Source: CAXMWX01 sp051008185
Lineage (GTDB): Bacteria; Pseudomonadota; Gammaproteobacteria; Eutrophobiales; Eutrophobiaceae
Assembly: GCA_051008185.1 (NCBI GenBank)
Contig: JBPCXW010000048.1
Coordinates: 1-9,883, forward strand
Length of the DNA: 9,883 nucleotides
Reading direction: 5' to 3'
Of the stretch, positions 1 through 6,948 are shown one piece after another. The translations under genes were made by a program, and so were the position numbers. Every line of letters begins with the position of its first letter. Positions within the stretch are counted from its first letter, which is position 1. Below the pieces are notes generated by a model. The model had not been told where the DNA came from, ran no database searches, and saw nothing but the letters and a program-made list of their open reading frames with translations.

Positions 1-81
1 GGCGGCAATGATCGCAGCCGCACCTTCAGGATGCTCAATCATATTGATATGGCAGTGGGAGTCGATCAGGTAGTTCGTCAT
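1..81 (-). CDS. tatD: TatD-family metal-dependent hydrolase (YcfH-like), N-terminal fragment
   Basis: Only the first 27 codons are in the window; the gene continues beyond the left edge. The visible N-terminus has Asp7-Ser-His9-Cys-His11, the Asp-Ser-His-x-His signature that opens the TIM-barrel of TatD-type hydrolases; the two histidines are metal ligands in this family. TatD enzymes are divalent-metal-dependent nucleases or phosphoesterases acting in the cytoplasm; the substrate of the YcfH branch is not well fixed. The ATG at 81-79 overlaps the holB stop in an ATGA junction (78-81). No Shine-Dalgarno sequence is visible before it, so translation is probably coupled to holB. Placement directly after holB matches E. 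coli, where ycfH occupies this slot. Family assignment is secure; the exact paralogue is inferred from context. Confidence 0.85.
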   Translation of the reverse strand, partial: MTNYLIDSHCHINMIEHPEGAAAIIAA

Positions 82-1058
82 AATGGCAGGCGATGGTTGC
101 CGGACTGAAACTGCCAATATACGGCAAAATCTTCCAGCACCCCTTGTTTGTTAAGATTGAACGGCCCCACCGTCGCCTGATAATCGGCTGACAGGCGATG
201 ATGGCAGTCCAGTATGGTTGCCAAGCCCAGCCCTTCTGCCAGGGCATACAAATCCTTGTTGATCGTTGAATGTTGCGCGCCCCCCTGAAAATCGCCGCAT
301 TTCAGCCGTGCCATTCTGCCAAAGATAACCAGCAGCCACTGAAACAGATCGGCGGGATTATGCTCCAGCCATTTTTCGGCGATGCCCATCGGCTCGGTCC
401 GGCTATCCCGCAACACGGCCAAATCCTGCGTGATCGCCTGAAACTGCTCCAGCGCACCACTCTGATGCAGTTGCACGGCCTTCAGGGGCGCGCCGCGGGC
501 CAGATCCAGCACTGCCTCCGGATCATCAATTTGTAATTGTTGGGTGCCAAACCAGTCCAGTGCCGTCTGAGCGGCAACCGGATTGAAATGCAAACGCTGG
601 CAGCGGCTACGTATGGTCACCGGGAGTCTGAAAGGATAGTGGCTTAGCAACAGCAACAGTGAATCGGCCGGTGGTTCCTCCAGAGTTTTCAGCAAGGCAT
701 TGGCTGCACTGCGGGTCATCGCATCAGCCGGTGTAATAATCGCTATTTTATAACCGCCGCCATGGCTGCTGAGATGAATGAAATTGATCAGTTCCCGGAC
801 AGGCTCAACCCTGATCTGCTTGCCCTCCTCTTCCGGTTCCAGCAGTAACACATCCGGATGTGTGCCTGCGGCCAGCAACTGTCTGGCTTGTCCGGTCTGC
901 TGATCATCACGGCACAACAGGTCTTCCGTCAGTTGCTTTGCAAACGCGCTGATGCCCATGCCTTCTGCGCCGGTCAGTAACAGGGCATGCGGCAGGCGGC
1001 GGGAATCAATCGCGGCCTGTAGTTGTTGTCGACGTTGTTGTTGCCAGGGGTAGTTCAC
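78..1058 (-). CDS. holB: DNA polymerase III subunit delta' (clamp loader)
   Basis: This is the delta-prime subunit of the clamp-loader complex, which with delta and tau/gamma opens the beta clamp and places it on primed DNA. At 326 residues it is of normal length. The start is GTG (1058-1056), overlapping the tmk stop by 4 bp, with a GAGGA ribosome site at 1067-1071. It begins with NYPW, as other delta-prime proteins begin. The Walker A region (residues 30-37, GAEGMGIS) has no lysine, as expected for a subunit that does not hydrolyse ATP. The conserved ALLKTLEEPP stretch is at 121-130 and the Ser-Arg-Cys motif at 151-153. The odd feature is residues 49-68: the four-cysteine zinc module of E. 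coli delta-prime is reduced to Cys49, and the loop is shorter, although the flanking LLC and AGTHPD segments are kept. The C-terminal third is poorly conserved, as usual in this family. Confidence 0.95.
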   Translation of the reverse strand: MNYPWQQQRRQQLQAAIDSRRLPHALLLTGAEGMGISAFAKQLTEDLLCRDDQQTGQARQLLAAGTHPDVLLLEPEEEGKQIRVEPVRELINFIHLSSHGGGYKIAIITPADAMTRSAANALLKTLEEPPADSLLLLLSHYPFRLPVTIRSRCQRLHFNPVAAQTALDWFGTQQLQIDDPEAVLDLARGAPLKAVQLHQSGALEQFQAITQDLAVLRDSRTEPMGIAEKWLEHNPADLFQWLLVIFGRMARLKCGDFQGGAQHSTINKDLYALAEGLGLATILDCHHRLSADYQATVGPFNLNKQGVLEDFAVYWQFQSGNHRLPL

Positions 1059-1693
1059 GGGATTAGTCCTCGTTGTTGCAGGAGTTGCCGCAGTGACTCG
1101 GTCACGGCAGCTTGCTCGGCAGTCGCATCTATGACATGTACCCGCTCCGGTTCGGCGGCGGCGATAGCCAGATAGCCCTGTCTGACTTCTTCAAAAAACG
1201 TATCCGGTTCCATTTCAAAACGATCCAGATTTGCGGGCTGTTTTATCCGTTGCAAAGCCACTTCTGCAGGTGCATCCAGTAACACGGTCAGATCGGGGCG
1301 TAGCTTGTCCTGTACCATGCTTTCCAGAATAGCGATGTTCTCACGCCCCAACCCCCGGCCCGTCCCCTGATAGGCATAACTGGAATCGGTAAAGCGGTCG
1401 CAGAGTACCAGCTTATTCTCTGCCAAAGCGGGTCGAATGACATCCTTCAGATGCTGGGCGCGGTCGGCAAAGAGCAATAACAACTCTGTCATGGCGGTCA
1501 TGGCAGTGGTATCTATTGCCAATACTACCTCGCGAATCATCTCCCCCGCAGCGCTGTCGCCCGGTTCCTTCGTCACCACCACCTTGCCGTGATCATAATG
1601 CTCCTTAAGCAACGCCCGTGCCGCCTGAATCTGGGTGCTCTTGCCCACCCCGTCTATACCCTCAAAGGTAATAAAGTAACCGTTGTCGTTCAT
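1055..1693 (-). CDS. tmk: Thymidylate kinase (dTMP kinase)
   Basis: Phosphorylates dTMP to dTDP with ATP in the cytoplasm, a step required by both the de novo and salvage routes to dTTP. At 212 residues it has the usual family length. The P-loop is at residues 11-20 (EGIDGVGKST, Lys18). The Asp-Arg motif with the following Thr-Asp-Ser-Ser and Tyr-Gln-Gly thymidine-binding segment is at 99-110, and the LID region is near 149-161 (QRIKQPANLDRFE). The loop that normally reads REPGG is here KEPGD (residues 42-46), an unusual variant discussed in the findings. The ATG at 1693 is one base from the mltG stop, and the 3' end overlaps the holB GTG by 4 bp, so it is likely co-translated with both. No clear Shine-Dalgarno sequence precedes it. 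The assignment is firm. Confidence 0.96.
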   Translation of the reverse strand: MNDNGYFITFEGIDGVGKSTQIQAARALLKEHYDHGKVVVTKEPGDSAAGEMIREVVLAIDTTAMTAMTELLLLFADRAQHLKDVIRPALAENKLVLCDRFTDSSYAYQGTGRGLGRENIAILESMVQDKLRPDLTVLLDAPAEVALQRIKQPANLDRFEMEPDTFFEEVRQGYLAIAAAEPERVHVIDATAEQAAVTESLRQLLQQRGLIP

Positions 1694-1694
1694 G

Positions 1695-2696
1695 TCATTT
1701 TCTGGTTTGATATTTTTTCACTGCTACGTTGTGTTCTTGCAGGGTCGCAGAGAACTGGTGTGAACCATCACCCCTGGCGACAAAGTATAAGGCCTCACCC
1801 GGCGCAGGATGCAAGGCCGCCCGTATCGATTCCCGTCCCGCCGCGGCTATCGGTGTCGGCGGCAAACCGGCATGGACGTAGGTGTTGTAAGGTGAATCAA
1901 ACGCCATATCCCGGTATTTGAGATCACCATCAAAGGCCATCCCGAGGGCGTATATTACCGTGGGGTCTGTTTGCAGTCTCATCCCTTTTTGCAAACGCCG
2001 CACAAACACACCGGCAATCGCGGTGCGCTCCGCCGCCACCGCGGTCTCTTTTTCTATGATGGAGGCCACAATCAGTGCCTCGTAAGCCGAACTATAAGGC
2101 AGGTCGTCCGCGCGTCGCTGCCATTCTTCCTGCAATATGTCCTGCAAGCGATCATTGGCACGGGACAGGAACTCAATGTCGGTCGCGCCGGTGGGGAAAT
2201 AATAGGTGTCAGGATAGAACCGTCCTTCGGCGAAATAACCGGGTTTGCCTATCGCGGCCATCACCGCACGGGGCTCCGCTGATGCCAGAGTTTGCCTGAT
2301 GGCCGGTTGCTGTCTGAGGGCTTGCATGATCTCCTGAAAAGTCCAGCCCTCAATCAGGGTCAGGGAATGCTGCACTACCTGGCCTGCGACCAGCATATCC
2401 AGCAATGCGGCCGCCGTCATGCCGGGGCTGATCTGATATTCACCGCTTTTGATCGCACCGGCGACACCCCGGAGGCGGGCATAAAAGACAAAGTAGTCGG
2501 CGTATTCTATCCAGTCCCTGCGTTGCAACCCTTGGGCGATGGCCGACAGGGAACTGCCCGGCTCTATCATCAGCGTGCGGGGGGTGTTGATCTGTAGCGG
2601 CTCATGCATTGCCTGTTGCAGATCCCGATACAGGTAGAAGGCGACCGCCGGTAGCACTATCACCAACAAGCCCAGGCCGACTATGATCTTTTTCAT
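1695..2696 (-). CDS. mltG: Endolytic murein transglycosylase MltG (YceG)
   Basis: MltG is an inner-membrane lytic transglycosylase that cleaves nascent glycan strands and is proposed to set their length by terminating polymerisation. The 333-residue protein starts with Met-Lys-Lys and one hydrophobic helix (about residues 4-22), which anchors it with the bulk in the periplasm. A LysM-like segment lies at about 43-65 (IEPGSSLSAIAQGL). The catalytic domain has the signature ASIIEKET at 211-218, holding the catalytic glutamate, then MRLQTDP at 239-245, SPYNTY at 268-273 and GLPPTPIA at 277-284. It starts one base after the pabC stop and ends one base before the tmk ATG. The pabC-mltG-tmk order is the standard gammaproteobacterial one. 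Nothing is missing compared with the family, and the assignment is firm. Confidence 0.96.
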   Translation of the reverse strand: MKKIIVGLGLLVIVLPAVAFYLYRDLQQAMHEPLQINTPRTLMIEPGSSLSAIAQGLQRRDWIEYADYFVFYARLRGVAGAIKSGEYQISPGMTAAALLDMLVAGQVVQHSLTLIEGWTFQEIMQALRQQPAIRQTLASAEPRAVMAAIGKPGYFAEGRFYPDTYYFPTGATDIEFLSRANDRLQDILQEEWQRRADDLPYSSAYEALIVASIIEKETAVAAERTAIAGVFVRRLQKGMRLQTDPTVIYALGMAFDGDLKYRDMAFDSPYNTYVHAGLPPTPIAAAGRESIRAALHPAPGEALYFVARGDGSHQFSATLQEHNVAVKKYQTRK

Positions 2697-2697
2697 A

Positions 2698-3510
2698 TCA
2701 ACCCCGTATCACCTGTCTGTCAATGAGTGCCGCCCTGATCTGCTCCGCCGTCGTGGACTGCGGCAGGGCTTGGCCTGCGTATTCGGCCACAGATTGAATC
2801 CCCCGTATGCTGTTACAAAAAAACATTTCCGATGCCTGTTGCAGTTCCTGAACTTGCACCTGACGTACTACCGCCTGCAACCCCAACTCCCCTGCCAGAT
2901 TAAGGATCTTGCCGCGCACTATCCCGGCGATACCGCACTGCTCAAGATCGGGCGTGACCAGCTGTCCCTCAAGTAGCAGAAACAGATTGCTACCGGTACC
3001 CTCAATCACATTACCGATGTTGTCCAGTACAACACCCTCATCACAGTTGTGCAGATCGACCTCCCGCCGCGCCAGCACCTGCTCCAGACGATTCAAATGT
3101 TTGATGCCAGCCAGTTGCGGGTTTTGCCCGAGACGTGTCTGGCACAGGCATACGCGCAACGAGTCGGCAAACCCCGCCGTCGGCCAGGCACTGCCGGATA
3201 CGATCCGTGTAGCCCGAATGTCTGTCGGCACCGCATAACCTTGTGCCGATTCACCGCGGCTGACGATGAGCTTGATAATACAGTCAGGCTGCCGGGCGAT
3301 AACGCTGTTGATGTCCGCCCTGATCGGCTCAAGATCAACCGCCTGAATCTGCAGGCGCTGACAACCCTGCTGCAACCGTTGCAGGTGTTCATCCAGACAC
3401 AGGGCTTGCCCCTCTGCTACCGCGATGGTCTCAAACACGCCATCACCAAACTGTACCGCACGATCAGTAACGCCAATGCTTTGCGCCGCTTGTCCGTTAA
3501 CGAGGATCAT
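2698..3510 (-). CDS. pabC: Aminodeoxychorismate lyase (PLP class IV)
   Basis: Converts 4-amino-4-deoxychorismate into 4-aminobenzoate and pyruvate, the last step of the p-aminobenzoate branch of folate synthesis. The 270-residue protein belongs to the fold-type IV PLP enzymes shared with branched-chain and D-amino-acid aminotransferases. The expected Schiff-base lysine is Lys137 in IKHLNRLEQVLARR (136-149), a wording typical of PabC rather than the aminotransferases. The cofactor-binding VIEGTGSNLF is at 168-177, and GIAGIVR in the C-terminal half is also family-typical. The ATG at 3510 is preceded by an AAGAGAA-like ribosome site within the 22-bp gap after fabF, and the gene ends one base before mltG. 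An aminotransferase is the only real alternative; motif and synteny with fabF and mltG argue against it. Confidence 0.94.
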   Translation of the reverse strand: MILVNGQAAQSIGVTDRAVQFGDGVFETIAVAEGQALCLDEHLQRLQQGCQRLQIQAVDLEPIRADINSVIARQPDCIIKLIVSRGESAQGYAVPTDIRATRIVSGSAWPTAGFADSLRVCLCQTRLGQNPQLAGIKHLNRLEQVLARREVDLHNCDEGVVLDNIGNVIEGTGSNLFLLLEGQLVTPDLEQCGIAGIVRGKILNLAGELGLQAVVRQVQVQELQQASEMFFCNSIRGIQSVAEYAGQALPQSTTAEQIRAALIDRQVIRG

Positions 3511-3532
3511 CCGTTCTCTTGATCGCAGTGCT

Positions 3533-4771
3533 TCAGATACGGCTAAAGATCAGTGTCCCGTTGGTGCCGCCAAAACCAAAGGAATTGGACAAGACGGTAT
3601 TGACAGGCATTTCCCGCGCCTGATGCGGGACATAATCCAGATCGCAGGCGGGCTCGGGATCATCCAGATTGATGGTCGGCGGTGCCACCTGATCGCGAAT
3701 GGCAAGGATGGAAAACACCGCTTCGGCACCGCCGGCCGCACCCAACATGTGGCCGGTCATGGATTTGGTTGAACTCACCGCGAGTTTTTTTGCATGCTCG
3801 CCGAACACCGCCTTCAGCGCGTTGCTTTCAACCACATCACCGGCCGGTGTTGAGGTGCCGTGGGCATTGATATAATCCACCGCCGTCGCATCAATGCCGG
3901 CGTTATGCAACGCGCTCTGCATACAGCGTATCGCACCATCCCCATCTTCTGACGGGGCCGTCATGTGAAAGGCATCGCCGCTCATGCCGTAACCGGTGAT
4001 CTCGGCATAGATATCCGCCCCGCGTGCTTTGGCATGTTCGTATTCCTCCAGCACCATCACCCCCGCCCCGTCACTCAGCACAAAACCATCCCGACCACGA
4101 TCCCAGGGCCGACTGGCGCGCTCCGGTTCATCGTTGCGGGTGGAGAGGGCCCGGGCATTGGCGAAACCGGCCAGACAGGTTGGCGAAGTGGCCATCTCGG
4201 TCCCGCCTGCGAGCATCACATCGGCATCGCCGTATTCAATAACGCGCATCGCATCCCCGATATTGTGCGTGCCGGTAGTACAAGCAGTGACGATGGCAAA
4301 ATTGGGCCCTTTCAGACCAAGCCGAATGGAGAGATGACCGGCAACCATATTGATGATGTTGCTCGGCACATAAAACGGGGAGATGCGACGCGGGCCGCTC
4401 TTGAGCAGGGTCTGCACGCCCGCTTCTATGCCGAACAAGCCACCGATACCGGAGCCGACCGCAACGCCCATCCGGTGGGCATTGGCCTCGGTCACTTGCA
4501 GGCCGGAATCCTGAAAGGCCTGAATCCCGGCGACCATGCCATAGCGCATAAACCAGTCCATTTTCCGGGCATCTTTGGGCTTGATATAGGCATCCATATC
4601 CAGCTCCTTGACAGCACCGCCGATACGCACCGAAAAATCACTGGCATCAAACCGACTGATCGGGCCAATGCCGCTTTTGCCGGCGAGGATATTCTGCCAA
4701 CTTTCATTGGCGGTATTCCCTACCGGGGTGACCAGACCCAAACCGGTTACGACAACTCTGTTTTTGGCCAT
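3533..4771 (-). CDS. fabF: Beta-ketoacyl-ACP synthase II (KAS II)
   Basis: Condenses malonyl-ACP with acyl-ACP in chain elongation; in E. coli this enzyme also extends palmitoleate to cis-vaccenate. The 412 residues are full length. The catalytic triad is intact: Cys164 in TACTTGTHN, His304 in NAHGTSTPAGD and His341 in KSMTGHMLGAAGG, with Lys336 alongside. The gatekeeper Phe400 lies in SFGFGGTN near the C-terminus. Length, the THNIGDA segment and position after acpP support FabF rather than FabB. The ATG at 4771 has no convincing Shine-Dalgarno sequence, and an intrinsic terminator-like hairpin sits between it and acpP, so output is probably well below that of acpP. Long open frames on the opposite strand here are reading-frame shadows of this GC-rich gene. 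Confidence 0.97.
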   Translation of the reverse strand: MAKNRVVVTGLGLVTPVGNTANESWQNILAGKSGIGPISRFDASDFSVRIGGAVKELDMDAYIKPKDARKMDWFMRYGMVAGIQAFQDSGLQVTEANAHRMGVAVGSGIGGLFGIEAGVQTLLKSGPRRISPFYVPSNIINMVAGHLSIRLGLKGPNFAIVTACTTGTHNIGDAMRVIEYGDADVMLAGGTEMATSPTCLAGFANARALSTRNDEPERASRPWDRGRDGFVLSDGAGVMVLEEYEHAKARGADIYAEITGYGMSGDAFHMTAPSEDGDGAIRCMQSALHNAGIDATAVDYINAHGTSTPAGDVVESNALKAVFGEHAKKLAVSSTKSMTGHMLGAAGGAEAVFSILAIRDQVAPPTINLDDPEPACDLDYVPHQAREMPVNTVLSNSFGFGGTNGTLIFSRI

Positions 4772-4795
4772 GCGCTGTTTGCCGGGTCCGCAGCC

Positions 4796-4834
4796 AAAGA
4801 AAAAGGCCGCTCATCCATAGAATGTGCGGCCCTT
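4796..4834 (-). terminator. Intrinsic terminator or attenuator between acpP and fabF
   Basis: In the minus-strand transcript GGCCGC (4831-4826) pairs with GCGGCC (4810-4805) across a 15-nt loop. The stem extends outward by a G-U and two A-U pairs, and the right arm runs straight into UUUUUCUUU (4804-4796). This begins 23 nt past the acpP stop codon and ends about 24 nt before the fabF start. It has both parts of a rho-independent terminator. Because fabF continues in the same direction, partial termination is the likely role, separating abundant acpP message from lower fabF and downstream message. Termination efficiency cannot be judged from sequence alone. Confidence 0.75.
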
Positions 4835-4857
4835 ATCAGTGCTACAACAACCCTCAT

Positions 4858-5094
4858 TTATTCAAGGTTTTTGTTAATGTAATCTATCGCCTGTTGGACG
4901 GTTGTGATTTTTTCCGCTTCTTCATCCGGAATCTCTGTCTTGAACTCTTCTTCCAGAGCCATCACCAACTCGACAGTATCCAGTGAATCCGCACCTAAAT
5001 CATCAACAAAAGAAGCCTCACTTGTAACATCGTCTTCTTTGACACCCAACTGCTCAACAACAATTTTTTTAACTCGTTCTTCTATACTGCTCAT
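4858..5094 (-). CDS. acpP: Acyl carrier protein
   Basis: The carrier of growing acyl chains in fatty-acid synthesis, also donating acyl groups to PlsX, phospholipid and lipid A synthesis. The 78-residue acidic protein has the canonical Gly-Ala-Asp-Ser-Leu-Asp motif at 34-39; Ser37 is the site for the 4'-phosphopantetheine arm, followed by the recognition helix TVELVMALEEEF. Length and sequence are almost those of E. coli AcpP. The ATG at 5094 follows a very strong Shine-Dalgarno sequence. Its codons look more AT-rich than those of the neighbouring fab genes, as often seen for this highly expressed gene. It is set apart from fabG by 152 bp and from fabF by 86 bp, unlike the tight packing elsewhere, which suggests its own promoter and its own transcript end. 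Confidence 0.98.
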   Translation of the reverse strand: MSSIEERVKKIVVEQLGVKEDDVTSEASFVDDLGADSLDTVELVMALEEEFKTEIPDEEAEKITTVQQAIDYINKNLE

Positions 5095-5104
5095 AATGGT
5101 CTAG

Positions 5105-5111
5105 ACCTCCC
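5105..5111 (-). promoter_or_regulatory. Strong ribosome binding site of acpP
   Basis: The minus strand reads GGGAGGT, ending 10 nt before the acpP ATG. This is among the strongest Shine-Dalgarno sequences in the window, in keeping with high ACP output, and it fixes the acpP start at 5094. Confidence 0.85.
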
Positions 5112-5246
5112 TATTAAAGATAACGTTGCTTGTATCAACAAGCGCCCGTAAGGTAAGTGAAAAGCAATAGGCTTGCAAGCCACATATCAAAATAATCAAA
5201 ATCACAGTCTAAAACATAGGTTTAAGTCGTTTAGTTCAACCCAAAT
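5112..5246 (-). promoter_or_regulatory. AT-rich fabG-acpP intergenic region, likely acpP promoter with palindrome
   Basis: This gap is clearly more AT-rich than the surrounding genes. It contains a tandem ATTTTGAT repeat on the minus strand (5195-5202 and 5186-5193) and then a perfect 12-bp palindrome GGCTTGCAAGCC (5170-5181). Nearer the gene is a hairpin with a 6-bp stem, GCTTG(T) against (A)CAAGC, and a 4-nt loop (5128-5143). A weak -35-like TTGCAA lies inside the palindrome with a poor TACCTT 17 bp on; no confident sigma-70 hexamer pair is visible. The expected role, from the E. coli layout, is an acpP promoter with an AT-rich upstream element. The hairpin would fall in the 5' leader and has no U-tract, so it is not a terminator. 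Confidence 0.5.
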
Positions 5247-5996
5247 CTATGCCATATACATGCCCCCGTTGATATTTATGACTTCCCCGGAAATATAAGC
5301 CGCCGCCGGTGAGGCAAGGAATACCACCGCCTGTGCAATGTCCTCTGCGTTACCCAGACGACCGGCCGGGATCTGCTGTAGCAAGACCTGTTGCTGCTGT
5401 TCGGACAGTGCCGCCGTCATGTCGGTGGCGATGAAGCCCGGGGCGACACAATTGACGGTGATCCCCCTGCTGCCGATCTCCTTGGCCAGGGCGCGACTGA
5501 AACCGATCATGCCGGCCTTGGCCGCGGCGTAGTTCGCCTGCCCGGCGTTACCGGACAGGGCCACGACCGAGGTGATGTTGATGATCCGGCCATAGCGTTG
5601 CTTCATCATGTCGCGCAGGCACAGTTTGCTGAGCCGGTATATGGATGAGAGATTGGTATTGATCACCTGCTCCCACTCCTCATCCTGCATCCGCAACATC
5701 AGGTTATCACGGGTGATGCCGGCGTTATTGATCAGGATACCGGGCCGGGTGTCCGCCTCTTCCAGTGCTTTGCCCAGGGCGGCGATGGAGGCGGGCTCTG
5801 CCACATTCAACAGCACCCCCCTGCCCTGGATCCCCTGCTCGCTGAATTCGGCCTGGATGCTTTGCACGCCTTTGTCCCCGGTAGCCGTGCCGATGACCGT
5901 GGCCCCCGCCCGCCCCAGTGCCGTCGCGATGGCCTTGCCGATGCCCCGGCTGGCGCCGGTCACCAGCGCAGTCTGTCCGTCCAGTTCTATCTTCAT
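5247..5996 (-). CDS. fabG: 3-oxoacyl-ACP reductase
   Basis: Performs the NADPH-dependent reduction of 3-ketoacyl-ACP to 3-hydroxyacyl-ACP, the first reductive step of each elongation round. The 249-residue protein is a classical short-chain dehydrogenase. It has the nucleotide-binding TGASRGIG at 13-20, the NNAG motif at 90-93, and the catalytic set Asn115, Ser143, Tyr156 and Lys160 (YAAAK at 156-160). The C-terminal SGEVININGGMYMA resembles E. coli FabG. The ATG at 5996 overlaps the fabD stop by 4 bp and follows a strong AGGAGGT ribosome site. Short-chain dehydrogenases are numerous, but the position between fabD and acpP and the length make FabG the clear choice. Confidence 0.96.
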   Translation of the reverse strand: MKIELDGQTALVTGASRGIGKAIATALGRAGATVIGTATGDKGVQSIQAEFSEQGIQGRGVLLNVAEPASIAALGKALEEADTRPGILINNAGITRDNLMLRMQDEEWEQVINTNLSSIYRLSKLCLRDMMKQRYGRIINITSVVALSGNAGQANYAAAKAGMIGFSRALAKEIGSRGITVNCVAPGFIATDMTAALSEQQQQVLLQQIPAGRLGNAEDIAQAVVFLASPAAAYISGEVININGGMYMA

Positions 5997-6931
5997 CTTG
6001 CCACCTCCTCAAGGGTGTTATCCAGTGATGTTGTGTCCTGTATGTTGTAACAGTCAATGGTTTTGTCTATGCGTTTGATCAGACCGGCCAACACCTTGCC
6101 CGGGCCGCACTCAACAATCCTGTCAACGCCCGCCGCACGCATACCGGTGATGGATTGTCGCCAGCACACCGGGCGATATAATTGTTGCAGCAATATTGTC
6201 CTGATGCTTGCCGGATCAGTGTGGTGTTGCGCATCAACATTCTGCACCACCGGGATCTGCGGGGCGGCAAACTCCACGGCCTGCAAATCTGCAGCAAAGG
6301 TATCGGCCGCCGTTTGCATCAACGCACAATGTGACGGCACGCTGACATCCAGACGCTTGGCCATTTTGGCCCCGATGGATTTGGCCAGTGTACAGGCTCG
6401 TTCCAGCGCGGCAAGTTCACCGGCTATGACCACCTGCCCCGGTGAATTGAAATTGGCGGCGGACAATACCGCCCCCTCGGCGGCCTGTTCGCATAGCCCG
6501 GTAATGGCCTCATCATCCAGCCCGATGATCGCCGCCATACCGCCGGCATCGGCCGACACTGCTGCTTGCATCAGTTGTCCGCGTCGTTGCACCAGCTTGA
6601 CCGCCGCAGCAAACTCCAGCACCCCGGCACAGACCAGCGCGGTATATTCGCCGAGGCTGTGTCCGGCGAGTATATCCGCTTGCCTGCCCTGCCGCTGTTG
6701 CCATACCTGCCAGATGGCGTAACCGGCACTTAACAGGGCTGGCTGGGTGATCTCGGTACGGTTCAACTCCGCCGCCGGGCCCGCTTGCACCACTTGCCAG
6801 AGATCGTAACCCAATGCGGCCGAGGCCACATCAAAGCTATCGCTCACCAGCGGGAAATGCACGGCCAGATCGGCGCACATGCCGATGGCCTGCGAGCCCT
6901 GTCCGGGAAATACAAATGCCAGTTTGCCCAT
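5993..6931 (-). CDS. fabD: Malonyl-CoA:ACP transacylase
   Basis: Transfers malonyl from CoA to ACP, supplying the extender unit for FabH and FabF. The 312-residue protein shows every catalytic element at the same numbering as the E. coli enzyme: Gln11 in FPGQGSQ, the nucleophile Ser92 in GHSLGEY, Arg117 that binds the malonyl carboxylate, His201 in VPSHCALM and Gln250. The C-terminal ECGPGKVLAGL is also typical. The ATG at 6931 lies 17 bp after the fabH stop with only a weak ACAGG ribosome site; the 3' end overlaps the fabG start by 4 bp. Assignment is firm and the gene appears intact. Confidence 0.97.
   Translation of the reverse strand: MGKLAFVFPGQGSQAIGMCADLAVHFPLVSDSFDVASAALGYDLWQVVQAGPAAELNRTEITQPALLSAGYAIWQVWQQRQGRQADILAGHSLGEYTALVCAGVLEFAAAVKLVQRRGQLMQAAVSADAGGMAAIIGLDDEAITGLCEQAAEGAVLSAANFNSPGQVVIAGELAALERACTLAKSIGAKMAKRLDVSVPSHCALMQTAADTFAADLQAVEFAAPQIPVVQNVDAQHHTDPASIRTILLQQLYRPVCWRQSITGMRAAGVDRIVECGPGKVLAGLIKRIDKTIDCYNIQDTTSLDNTLEEVAR
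6003..6009 (-). promoter_or_regulatory. Strong ribosome binding site of fabG
   Basis: AGGAGGT on the minus strand, 6 nt before the fabG ATG and inside the last codons of fabD. It confirms the fabG start at 5996 and suggests fabG is translated independently as well as by coupling to fabD. Confidence 0.8.
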
Positions 6932-6948
6932 GCCTGTGTTGCGCTCGT

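Noticed and set aside
3965..4882. A 305-codon open frame on the plus strand, opposite fabF and the end of acpP
   Set aside because: It is antisense to a fully intact KAS II gene, has no recognisable domain or ribosome site, and its composition is what the complement of GC-rich codons gives. It also runs through the acpP-fabF terminator.
5128..5143. The GCTTG(T)/(A)CAAGC hairpin as a terminator after fabG
   Set aside because: The stem is short and AT-containing and no U-tract follows it. It is better described as a possible leader hairpin or binding site.
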